DNA from: UBA1738 sp003453455
Lineage (GTDB): Bacteria; Bacillota; Clostridia; UBA1381
NCBI GenBank assembly: GCA_946621875.1
Contig: CAMOOX010000019.1
Location: 1-20,826 of the forward strand
Length of the DNA: 20,826 nucleotides
Direction: 5' to 3'
Positions within the stretch are counted from its first letter, which is position 1. Every line of letters begins with the position of its first letter. The notes beneath the pieces are model-generated. The model had not been told where the DNA came from. It saw only the letters and a program-made list of their open reading frames with translations, and ran no database searches. This document shows, one piece after another, positions 1-6,577 of this stretch. The translations under genes were made by a program, and so were the position numbers.

Positions 1-1
1 T

Positions 2-289
2 TCATACGATACACTTATTTTAGGTTGTCCCGCTATGGGCGCAGAAGTTTTGGAGGAATCGGAATTTGAACCATTTTTCGCAGAACTTGAACCAAATCTT
101 TCGGGCAAAAACATAGCCTTATTCGGCTCTTATGGCTGGGGCGACGGCGAATGGATGCGCGAATGGGAAAAGCGTGTTACAGACGCAGGAGGAAATCTCA
201 TAGGCGGTCAAGGTCTTATTGTAAATGACGCTCCCGATGACGCAGCTCTTGACGAGTGCAAAGCATTTGGCGAATCGGCAGCAAAATAA
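2..289 (+). CDS. Flavodoxin, C-terminal part (5' end outside window)
   Basis: Short-chain flavodoxin, a small soluble FMN-carrying electron-transfer protein that can replace ferredoxin. Reading is open from the left edge, so only about the last 95 residues of a usual ~140 are present. The frame begins SYDTLILGCPAMG, which matches the loop after the third flavodoxin strand. It is followed by the typical FMN-contacting segment GSYGWGDGEWM and a C-terminal part with the expected acidic helix ending in a TAA stop. The first in-frame ATG (position 35) is internal and not the start. A strong terminator follows directly. It is the only plus-strand gene and is convergent with the long minus-strand operon to its right. 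The family call is confident; which flavodoxin subtype it is and what its partners are cannot be told. Confidence 0.9.
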   Translation, partial: SYDTLILGCPAMGAEVLEESEFEPFFAELEPNLSGKNIALFGSYGWGDGEWMREWEKRVTDAGGNLIGGQGLIVNDAPDDAALDECKAFGESAAK

Positions 290-313
290 GAAGATTATAA
301 ATCTGCAAGAAGC

Positions 314-349
314 AAAGAGAAAAGAGCTTTTCGGCTCTTTTCTTTTTTT
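314..349 (+). terminator. Intrinsic terminator after flavodoxin, possibly bidirectional
   Basis: A perfect 10-bp stem pairs AGAAAAGAGC (318-327) with GCTCTTTTCT (334-343) around a 6-nt loop, extended by A-T pairs, and runs into a T tract at 343-349. It lies 25 bp after the flavodoxin stop. The stop codon of the minus-strand 4-TM gene (348-350) touches it. Read from the other side the stem is followed by a broken pyrimidine run, so it may also stop the minus-strand operon, less efficiently. Confidence 0.85.
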
Positions 350-845
350 ACATAAAAAGCCGGCATATCAACGAGGCAATAAGTGATACAAACGGAAACA
401 GTATAATTTTTGCAATTTGCGATTTCCTGTTAAAACCGAATTTCCGATATCCCTCACAACCGATTGTTTCAGGATAGTAATGTTGAAAAAAGTGTGATTT
501 GGTCAGCAAGAGCCAATCAAGGCAAATAATATCAAAAGCCTTGAAGATATAAAGCATAGTTAAAAATCTTAAAAAGAACTGCCATAGTAAAAAGTTCTTT
601 TGTATTCCGTCGATTGCCCCATACAAAAAAGCACCGACAAAGCCGATCATACTAATAACAAGAAGTATAACCCCAAGTATTCTTGCACCTTTGAAGCGTT
701 CTTTTTCCCTGTCCCTGATTACTGCCTGTATATCCTTTGGAGCAGAAGAAAAAAGCACTTTTTTCTGTATCAGTGCGACGGAGGAATACAGCATAAGCAA
801 TACGAATAAAATTACGGTTAACGATAAGATAAGTGTTAAAAGCAT
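348..845 (-). CDS. Four-TM membrane protein of unknown function
   Basis: A 165-residue integral membrane protein, not recognised as a named family. Four hydrophobic segments are visible: about residues 1-25, 55-80, 88-118 and 143-163. Between TM3 and TM4 is a polar loop with the motif FFQHYYPETIGCEGYRKFGF, whose His, Glu, Cys and Arg residues look more like a conserved functional site than random loop. I chose the ATG at 845 because an AGGAGG (858-853) lies 7 nt upstream. A longer reading to 890 would run into the end of the ZIP remnant and has no ribosome binding site. It is the last gene of the TetR-controlled operon, 25 bp after the ZIP remnant. A transport-accessory or membrane-enzyme role is possible but nothing in the sequence decides it. 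Confidence 0.8.
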   Translation of the reverse strand: MLLTLILSLTVILFVLLMLYSSVALIQKKVLFSSAPKDIQAVIRDREKERFKGARILGVILLVISMIGFVGAFLYGAIDGIQKNFLLWQFFLRFLTMLYIFKAFDIICLDWLLLTKSHFFQHYYPETIGCEGYRKFGFNRKSQIAKIILFPFVSLIASLICRLFM

Positions 846-870
846 TTCTAAGCCTCCTGTTTCAATTTGT

Positions 871-985
871 CTAACCAAGAGCAACATCAAGTATCATCAT
901 CATTGTAAAGCCGAGAGAAAACACAAAATGCGCCAAGAGATGTGCCGATAAAGGGTATTAAAATGCCTATAATTATATCAAGCAT
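871..985 (-). pseudogene. ZIP-family metal transporter remnant with large internal deletion
   Basis: Both ends of a ZIP (zinc/iron permease-like) transporter gene are present but the middle is gone. From the ATG at 985 the frame reads MLDIIIGILIPFIGTSLGA, the typical first helix of bacterial ZIP proteins, then goes out of frame and hits a TGA. In the next frame, up to the TAG at 871-873, the DNA reads SLGFTMMMILDVALG, the typical ZIP C-terminus. The junction lies around 915-925. The span of 115 nt is 38 codons plus one base, so the halves are out of frame. A normal ZIP protein is about 250 residues, so roughly 650 bp are missing. An AGGAG (1000-996) still sits before the start, and the gene keeps its place in the operon, suggesting a fairly recent deletion. 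The family call rests on remembered ZIP end sequences. Confidence 0.72.
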
Positions 986-999
986 TATTAAATCACTCC

Positions 1000-1662
1000 T
1001 TACTTTGAGCCAATGTCTACCAATGCCTCCGTATTCTTATCGCCTATGATCCAATAATTACACTCACCGTCGCCGCAGGCAAGAGTTTTATGTCTTATGA
1101 GAGCGGCGTGCATTGTCTTACAAGTAAGCTGATCTATTGCGCATAGCGTTGGCAGAAAATCAATATACCCGTGCTTTCTTGCAAAATCGTTTATGGGACA
1201 GGTATCAAACACAAAAGATATACCCTTATCGTGTTTTTCGGGATTTAAGCGTATTTCCCAAGTGTTACCCCAATCTTTATAGCGGTGCTTATCGGCTTTT
1301 TTCGCATAATTTCCGAAATACTTATATATCAGATTCATAAGCCATTTCTTTTTCTCTAATTTATTCATATCAAAATGGGATAACAGTTTCAGCTTTTTAC
1401 CCATTGCAACATCGACAAATTGGGCTAATTCTTCTTTCTTAAAACTTTTGTCGGTTGCTTCATAAAAGGCGAAAAATGCATAGGCTAAAAAGATATTGTC
1501 CGCCATCATATTTTTCCTGCCACCCAAATCGCCTTCCTCACACAGCCATTTGTTATAGAGGAATTTCGTCTTTTCCCAGCGTTTGTCTGCTTCCGTTTCG
1601 GAATAGTGTTCCGATAACCATTTTTTTATATAGGGCGCAAATTTGTTTAAATATTTATCCAT
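1000..1662 (-). CDS. L-2-amino-thiazoline-4-carboxylate (ATC) hydrolase family protein
   Basis: A 220-residue soluble protein of the ATC hydrolase family. The founding enzyme opens the thiazoline ring of ATC on the way to L-cysteine; most clostridial members have no proven substrate. The diagnostic part is the C-terminal half, with FDTCPINDFARKHG (152-165), a cysteine-rich stretch with Cys155, 174, 181, 196 and 201, and GDGECNYW (198-205). The N-terminal half is helical and carries no known motif. The ATG at 1662 is preceded by AGGAG with 8 nt spacing, overlapping the stop of the upstream methyltransferase (11-bp gap). It sits among methyltransferases, a YbtPQ-like ABC pair and an HMA protein, so its substrate may be a thiazoline- or cysteine-derived small molecule. 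That is inference. Confidence 0.8.
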   Translation of the reverse strand: MDKYLNKFAPYIKKWLSEHYSETEADKRWEKTKFLYNKWLCEEGDLGGRKNMMADNIFLAYAFFAFYEATDKSFKKEELAQFVDVAMGKKLKLLSHFDMNKLEKKKWLMNLIYKYFGNYAKKADKHRYKDWGNTWEIRLNPEKHDKGISFVFDTCPINDFARKHGYIDFLPTLCAIDQLTCKTMHAALIRHKTLACGDGECNYWIIGDKNTEALVDIGSK

Positions 1663-1673
1663 ACGGTCGTCTC

Positions 1674-2456
1674 CTATTTTCTCCCTACAAGCAAGGTCGA
1701 ACCCCCTAATTGAAGCCGTATTGCCTCACGCCTTGACATAAACATATCATTTGTCGTATCTATAAGCTCGACCTTTTCATAGCCCTCTTTTTTTAGTTCC
1801 GAAACAAATTTTTGCATATTACCGTAGCGGATAGGTGACATAAGGTCATGTATGGCAAATGTACCGCCTTTTTTAAGTACACGTAGAGTTTCACGCAAAA
1901 GAGCCTGTTTGTCCACGCCCGTTATATTGTGGTACACATAATTGCTTGTAACGCAGTCAAAACTTTCGTCGGGAAAATCAAGTTTTGTTGCGTCGCCTTT
2001 TTGAAAGGAAGTATTCTTTACACCCTCTGCTTTTGCGTTTCTCTCGCACAATGATTTACTGAAAGACTTATAATCCTTTCCCCAGCGGTCAATGCCGACA
2101 ATTCTTGCGTTCGGATTTCTCTTTGCACACGCTATGGTAAGCGCACCGCTTCCGCAGCCCACATCAAGTCCGCACCCTCCGTCGGGTATCTTTACATATT
2201 CCGCAATACCCTCTACGATATGCTTTGACAACTTCCGTCTGCCATTATATGAAAACGCCTGATACCACGATATGAACATAACAGAGCAAACAGCAGAGGC
2301 AAGCATAAGTAGTGAAAAGAAGATGAAACAGAATGTGTGCAGCTTGCCTGTCGTAAAATGCTCCGATACGACCAAAAGTATGATTGAAACGGCGGTTGCC
2401 ACCAAAGCCTTGATAATCATACTTTTCGGCACCCAATTACGATAATCTGGTTTCAT
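1674..2456 (-). CDS. Membrane-anchored class I SAM-dependent methyltransferase
   Basis: A 260-residue methyltransferase with an N-terminal membrane anchor. Two hydrophobic segments (about residues 12-32 and 40-65) precede a cytoplasmic Rossmann domain. Motif I is LDVGCGSG (97-104), followed by an acidic residue after strand 2 (VGIDRWG) and a post-motif region PDESFDCVTSNYVYHN that fits Methyltransf_11/UbiE-like folds. The substrate is unknown; the anchor suggests a lipid or membrane-near target. I chose the ATG at 2456 because a G-rich AAAGGGGG lies just upstream. A longer reading from 2480 would need a TTG start and would overlap the upstream HMA gene. The gap to that gene is 8 bp. It is one of four quite different class I methyltransferases in this operon. 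Confidence 0.85.
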   Translation of the reverse strand: MKPDYRNWVPKSMIIKALVATAVSIILLVVSEHFTTGKLHTFCFIFFSLLMLASAVCSVMFISWYQAFSYNGRRKLSKHIVEGIAEYVKIPDGGCGLDVGCGSGALTIACAKRNPNARIVGIDRWGKDYKSFSKSLCERNAKAEGVKNTSFQKGDATKLDFPDESFDCVTSNYVYHNITGVDKQALLRETLRVLKKGGTFAIHDLMSPIRYGNMQKFVSELKKEGYEKVELIDTTNDMFMSRREAIRLQLGGSTLLVGRK

Positions 2457-2464
2457 TTTATACT

Positions 2465-2719
2465 TTACCCCCTTTGCCAAAAGTGCTTCTTTTCATACGG
2501 GGCGGTTTCCATTGACAAAAATGTATATCCCGTATTCTCGATTGCTTGTTTTACCGCACTTTCATCGGGCGCTGTTTCGGTAACAAACACAGCCTCGCCC
2601 GTTTTATGTGAGGCAGACACTTTTTTTGCTGACGGATATAGCTTTCTTATCGTATCGTTTATATGTGCCTCACACATTCCGCACGCCATACCCTCAATTT
2701 TAACTACTGTTTTAATCAT
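2465..2719 (-). CDS. Small HMA-domain metal-binding protein
   Basis: An 84-residue stand-alone heavy-metal-associated domain. The metal site is GMACGMCEAH with Cys13 and Cys16 in the CxxC arrangement that binds Cu(I), Zn(II) or similar soft metals. The rest fits the beta-alpha-beta-beta-alpha-beta fold, with TGYTFLSM near the end as the last strand. The tail PYEKKHFWQ goes beyond the usual ~70-residue domain and resembles a clostridial subfamily often found beside ZIP and ABC genes. The ATG (2719) has AGGAG 9 nt upstream and overlaps the hydrolase stop by 4 bp (ATGA), which suggests translational coupling. A metal chaperone or buffer for the neighbouring transport genes is a reasonable guess; the metal cannot be told. 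Confidence 0.88.
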   Translation of the reverse strand: MIKTVVKIEGMACGMCEAHINDTIRKLYPSAKKVSASHKTGEAVFVTETAPDESAVKQAIENTGYTFLSMETAPYEKKHFWQRG

Positions 2720-3486
2720 TTTTCACTACTCCTTTCGCATATACGAATAATCTCGTTTGTAAAGTCCTCCGGTTTTTTCAGCGCAAGTCCTGCGTGACCT
2801 ATTTCGTCAAAGACCTTAAAATGTGTTTTGGGTAAATATGTTTTTACAAATTCAATATCTTTTTTTCGTTCTTTCCGTTCTTTTTCGGTAAACCAATATT
2901 CTATATTCCCGCAGTCCGTATCAATTCTTTTCGGCATAGAGTAGTTATTACAGGATTCAAAAGTCCGCCATATCGTTTTATAGCTTATCATTTTTAAGAC
3001 CATTGCCATATACTGGTGATCTTCTTTGGAATATTCGTCTGCCTCAAAAACTTTTTCAAGAAGCCGTATGCCGCCTATTTTTCCAATGCTTATCAGCAAG
3101 AAGTCCTTTATCGCTATAAACCGCGTCACTATCCAAGGCAAGCGATAAGGAGTGATACCTGCGTCAATTACCGCATTTTCAGCCTTTATACGGTTGTTTG
3201 CAAGCAAGCGAAGCACTATCGAACCGCCCATAGAACAACCGAAAATACAAGCTATATTTGTTTTTCCGTTATCTGTAAGCCACCCTTCAAGCTCTGCGGC
3301 TATTTCCTCAACACTTGAAAAATCACCCTGTCTATCTTCGTCATAACCAGGTATTGCAGGAACAATCAGGTGAAAATGTTTTTTCAAAAGCGGTATGACA
3401 TATTCAAAATAGTCCCACATCACAATGGCAGGGTGAATAAGCACAACTGTCCGATTATTTTCTTTTCCAAATTCGTGTATTGTCAT
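2716..3486 (-). CDS. Alpha/beta hydrolase
   Basis: A 256-residue alpha/beta-hydrolase-fold enzyme. Visible parts are the oxyanion strand VVLIHPAIV (14-22), the nucleophile elbow GCSMGG (83-88) with Ser85 as nucleophile, and the catalytic His231 in EIGHAG. The acid is probably in or after FTEKE (199-203) but is not certain. The segment at about 115-180 between core strands looks like a lid. There is no signal peptide, so it should be cytoplasmic. Esterase, thioesterase or peptidase activity on a small molecule is possible; the sequence does not decide. Its start follows the upstream methyltransferase stop by 9 bp with only a weak ribosome binding site, and its stop overlaps the HMA start (ATGA), so it is translated as part of a tight operon. 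Confidence 0.85.
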   Translation of the reverse strand: MTIHEFGKENNRTVVLIHPAIVMWDYFEYVIPLLKKHFHLIVPAIPGYDEDRQGDFSSVEEIAAELEGWLTDNGKTNIACIFGCSMGGSIVLRLLANNRIKAENAVIDAGITPYRLPWIVTRFIAIKDFLLISIGKIGGIRLLEKVFEADEYSKEDHQYMAMVLKMISYKTIWRTFESCNNYSMPKRIDTDCGNIEYWFTEKERKERKKDIEFVKTYLPKTHFKVFDEIGHAGLALKKPEDFTNEIIRICERSSEK

Positions 3487-3495
3487 TTTATCGCC

Positions 3496-4131
3496 TTATT
3501 TCTTTCTGCAAACGGCGTGCATTCTGAAAAACCATTTGTGTTCAAATATTTCCACTTCCATTCCGCAGTTATGGCATAATGCTTTAATATCCTTTTCGTT
3601 ATAAATACGAACATCACCTTTATGTGCCAAATGATTTATGAGCGGCATCTCTATATGGTTTACGAACCAATAGATAGGCGTAATGTTGGTTGACATATCA
3701 CGCAAGATAAGCCTGCCACCATTTTTCAAAACACGGGAAACGCTATTAAAAAAACCTTGCGGATCGGTATAATGGTGAAAACTCTGCGAGCATATAACAG
3801 TGTCAAAGCTTTCATTTTCAAAGGGCAGATTTTCACAGTCGCCCCGCACAAATCGGGCATTTTTAAGTCCCTTTTTGCTTGCGACTTCAATCATTTTTTC
3901 CGAAATATCTATCCCTGTATATTCTTTATCGGGATATTTTTTGCTCAAAAGCTCCAAAACTGCACCCGTGCCGCAGCCTGCATCAAGAACGCTGTGCCAA
4001 TTCTCTTTGTTTATTTCCGCAAGTATATCCGGGTAGTCTTTTTTGCATAGGTTATATACGCTTGGCGTACTGTCCTCAAAATGCTTGGCTGCTTTATCAA
4101 ATTCTTTTATCGTCAGCTTTTTCAAGTCCAT
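3496..4131 (-). CDS. Class I SAM-dependent methyltransferase (UbiE-like)
   Basis: A 211-residue soluble methyltransferase. Motif I is VLDAGCGTG (48-56), then the acidic ribose-binding residue in YTGIDISEKM, then GDCENLPFENESFDTVICSQ as motifs II/III, followed by the usual VLKNGGRLIL strand. All SAM-binding elements are intact. The C-terminal part (NHIEMPLINHLAHKGD, then EVEIFEHKWFF) should form the substrate cap; the substrate is unknown. The ATG at 4131 has a GAGG just upstream, beginning in the stop codon of the preceding methyltransferase (10-bp gap). It is the third methyltransferase in transcription order. Its DNA matches its neighbour over the PFENE(S/T)FD motif, so the two may descend from an old duplication, though they are otherwise very different. 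Confidence 0.87.
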   Translation of the reverse strand: MDLKKLTIKEFDKAAKHFEDSTPSVYNLCKKDYPDILAEINKENWHSVLDAGCGTGAVLELLSKKYPDKEYTGIDISEKMIEVASKKGLKNARFVRGDCENLPFENESFDTVICSQSFHHYTDPQGFFNSVSRVLKNGGRLILRDMSTNITPIYWFVNHIEMPLINHLAHKGDVRIYNEKDIKALCHNCGMEVEIFEHKWFFRMHAVCRKK

Positions 4132-4141
4132 TTTTCATACC

Positions 4142-4813
4142 TCATTTCACACATTCAAAGCAGGCTTCTGAAATTACCGTTTTAACTGAAGCTGTTTCGT
4201 ACATCTTTTGTAATCTGTTTTCAAGCGTTTTTTTTGTATCAAACGGCGGATTGAAATATCCTTTTGGTACATACAGCTTATTTATAAACCAATCGGTACG
4301 CTTACATTCGCCCTCTATATATGTGCAGCCGCAGAATATACCGCCATATTTCAGAACACGGAGAATTTCCGAAAACGCCTTGTCCTTATCGGGAAAAACA
4401 TGCAGACCGTTCATGGAAAGCACAAGGTCGAAGGTTTCGTTTTCAAAGGGCAGTTTTCCCACGTCACCCTGCACAAATGAAATATTTTTCATACCCATAT
4501 TCTCAGCTCTCTGCTCGGCGCGCGCCATCATTTCATTTGAATAATCAAGACAGGTAATATCGGCATTTGTTAGTTTCTGATACATAGGCATCGTGAGTAT
4601 TCCAGTGCCGACGGGAACCTCCAGCATCTTACCGCCAAAATTCTGCGGAATTGCTTTTGTTGCAAGTTTTTGATATTCCAAATCCTTGTTTTTATCCATT
4701 TTCCAAACAAGGTTGCTTACCAAACTTCCGAAAAGTCCCGTGCCTGTTATCACTCCGTCATAAAATCCGCTTTTTCCTGCAAAATCAAAGGCTTTTTTAG
4801 TTTTACTTTGCAT
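4142..4813 (-). CDS. Class I SAM-dependent methyltransferase with variant motif I
   Basis: A 223-residue methyltransferase. Motif I reads LEVPVGTG (64-71), in which Val-Pro replaces the usual small-Gly pair of DxGxGxG; the acidic residue and the last Gly-x-Gly are kept, so SAM binding is probably intact. CLDYSNEMM carries the ribose-binding Asp, and GDVGKLPFENETFDLVLSMN gives motifs II/III. It has a long N-terminal helical part containing GKSGFYDGVITGTGLFG. I chose the ATG at 4813, 9 nt after AGGAG; the ATG at 4822 lies directly against that AGGAG and is too close to use. The gene starts 19 bp after the ABC transporter stop. Substrate unknown. The VPVGTG variant is, as far as I remember, a recurring subfamily in clostridia rather than damage. 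Confidence 0.85.
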   Translation of the reverse strand: MQSKTKKAFDFAGKSGFYDGVITGTGLFGSLVSNLVWKMDKNKDLEYQKLATKAIPQNFGGKMLEVPVGTGILTMPMYQKLTNADITCLDYSNEMMARAEQRAENMGMKNISFVQGDVGKLPFENETFDLVLSMNGLHVFPDKDKAFSEILRVLKYGGIFCGCTYIEGECKRTDWFINKLYVPKGYFNPPFDTKKTLENRLQKMYETASVKTVISEACFECVK

Positions 4814-4832
4814 TTTCTTCATCTCCTATAAG

Positions 4833-6575
4833 TTATGCAATACTCCATTTTCCGCTTTCGTTTTGAAGCCTTGCCATGTGTGCGTACATACCGTTTTTAT
4901 TCATAAGCTCATTGGGCGTACCTTGCTCTGCAATTTTACCGTCTGCAAGCACAACAATCTTATCCGCCGCCGCAACAGTCCTCATACGGTGAGCAATGAC
5001 AAGCACGGTTTTGCCTGCAAGAAGGCGGGAAAGTGCTCCCTGTACCTTTGTTTCATTTTCAACATCAAGAGAAGCAGTTGCTTCGTCAAGCAACACTATC
5101 GGAGCATCCTTTAAGAGTGCTCTTGCAATAGAGATACGCTGACGCTCGCCGCCCGACAGTTTTGCTCCGTTTTCGCCGATCTGTGTGGCATAACCGTTCG
5201 GAAGTCTTTTTATAAATTCCTCGCAGTTTGCCGCCTTTGCAGCTTTAATAACTTCCTCGTCAGTTGCACCGTGCTTGCCAAGTCTTATGTTTTCCATTAC
5301 GGTATCGTCAAACAAGACAACATCTTGAAACACCATAGAAAACTTTCCGAGTAAAACTTCCGGATCAATTTTGGAAATATCTGTACTGCCGACAGTAATT
5401 GTACCGCTCTCTATATCCCAAAGTCTTGCCGCAAGCCTTGCCACAGTGCTTTTACCGGAACCGGAAGGCCCTACAAGCGCGGTAACTTCGCCTTCCTTTG
5501 CCGTGAAACTGACATTTTTCAAAACATCTTTATTATCATAGGCAAAATTGACATTTTTGAAAACAATATCGTTGCCGATTGGCGAAAACACTTCTCTGCC
5601 GGCTGCGACAGGCGTTTCATATATTTCCGTTAAACGGTTTGCGGAGACTTGTGATAAAAATAGTTCTGCGATAAGTGCAAGGCTTTGGTCGAAAGGCGCA
5701 TAAACACGGGTTATAACCAAGAGGAACATAAACAGGACCATAAAATCAATTCTGCTGTGCAGTATAAGCTCTGCACCCGTAAGAATGGTAGTGGCAACAC
5801 CGAGACGCATTATAACGCTTGCCGCATTTACAAATATTCCCGTTGCAAATTCGCCGTGTTTCATAACATATTCCTGTCTGTCAATTTTTTTATCAAGTCT
5901 TTCAATGTATATTTCTTCCTGATTTGTCGCACGGATTTCTCTTATGTTTTCAAGAGTTTCCTGAATTTCATCAGAAACATCTAACGAGGCGCGTTTTGTT
6001 TTTTCAGCGTTACGCTCCGACATTTTCTTGCTTCCGAATAAAAGTATAAACGCCACAGGAACGCCCCAAAGCACCGCAATCGCCAACCGCCAATCGTATA
6101 TAAAAAGCATTACGGCAATAATGCCTGTTGAAATAAATGAGCCGTACAAATATCCCAAAACGTGCGACCATACATGCTCCATACGATTCACATCGCCCAT
6201 TATTGTTTCTGTAAGGTCGGCTAAATCTCTTTTTCCGAAAAATCCGAGAGGGAGTTTGCGAAGTCTTTCGGCAAGCCCTATACGCATTGTTTTGACCTCG
6301 CCATATACAAGTCCGTATGTTGCCCTGTACTGCTGCAAATGCGTAAATAGCGATAGTGCGAGAAAAGCAATTAAGGCAACAATATACTTTACGGCACTTG
6401 AAATTTCGGCACCGTTTACAAGCACATTCATATACTCTGTCATCATATAGTATAAAATTCCTATTCCACCCATAACGACAAGGTTGACAATGACAGTCCA
6501 AAAGGTTCCTTTTTTTGTGTTTTTTACGCCCTGTTCGCTGAGAGCATATTTTCTGCGGAAATTTTCACCAAACAT
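4833..6575 (-). CDS. ABC half-transporter, YbtPQ/IrtB-like (second of pair)
   Basis: A 580-residue exporter-fold ABC half-transporter: a six-helix membrane domain (about residues 25-310) followed by an ATPase domain. The ATPase shows Walker A GPSGSGKST (~368), Q-loop FSMVFQDVVLF, signature LSGGERQR (~472), Walker B IVLLDEATAS with catalytic Glu (~488-497) and switch His in IAHRM (~525), so this site is complete. The stretch FQDVVLFDDTVMENIR and the Trp-containing tail GKWSIA resemble YbtP/YbtQ and IrtB, which import metal-siderophore complexes despite an exporter fold. The ATG at 6575 has AGGAGG 10 nt upstream; a longer reading to 6608 lacks support. It begins 2 bp after the partner gene, so the two probably form a heterodimer. 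The direction of transport cannot be proved from sequence. Confidence 0.9.
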   Translation of the reverse strand: MFGENFRRKYALSEQGVKNTKKGTFWTVIVNLVVMGGIGILYYMMTEYMNVLVNGAEISSAVKYIVALIAFLALSLFTHLQQYRATYGLVYGEVKTMRIGLAERLRKLPLGFFGKRDLADLTETIMGDVNRMEHVWSHVLGYLYGSFISTGIIAVMLFIYDWRLAIAVLWGVPVAFILLFGSKKMSERNAEKTKRASLDVSDEIQETLENIREIRATNQEEIYIERLDKKIDRQEYVMKHGEFATGIFVNAASVIMRLGVATTILTGAELILHSRIDFMVLFMFLLVITRVYAPFDQSLALIAELFLSQVSANRLTEIYETPVAAGREVFSPIGNDIVFKNVNFAYDNKDVLKNVSFTAKEGEVTALVGPSGSGKSTVARLAARLWDIESGTITVGSTDISKIDPEVLLGKFSMVFQDVVLFDDTVMENIRLGKHGATDEEVIKAAKAANCEEFIKRLPNGYATQIGENGAKLSGGERQRISIARALLKDAPIVLLDEATASLDVENETKVQGALSRLLAGKTVLVIAHRMRTVAAADKIVVLADGKIAEQGTPNELMNKNGMYAHMARLQNESGKWSIA

Positions 6576-6577
6576 AT

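Noticed and set aside
846..890. Longer start for the 4-TM protein
   Set aside because: The extension is really the end of the ZIP remnant in another frame; AGGAGG lies just before the inner ATG at 845.
3879..4544. Plus-strand 221-residue open frame opposite two methyltransferases
   Set aside because: Low-complexity Ser/Phe/Cys composition, no ribosome binding site, and it runs across the boundary of two good genes.
6010..6501. Long reading frames opposite or out of frame within the ABC transporter genes
   Set aside because: They lack ribosome binding sites, have Cys/Arg/Tyr-rich composition typical of shadow frames, and the in-frame ABC proteins show full motifs.
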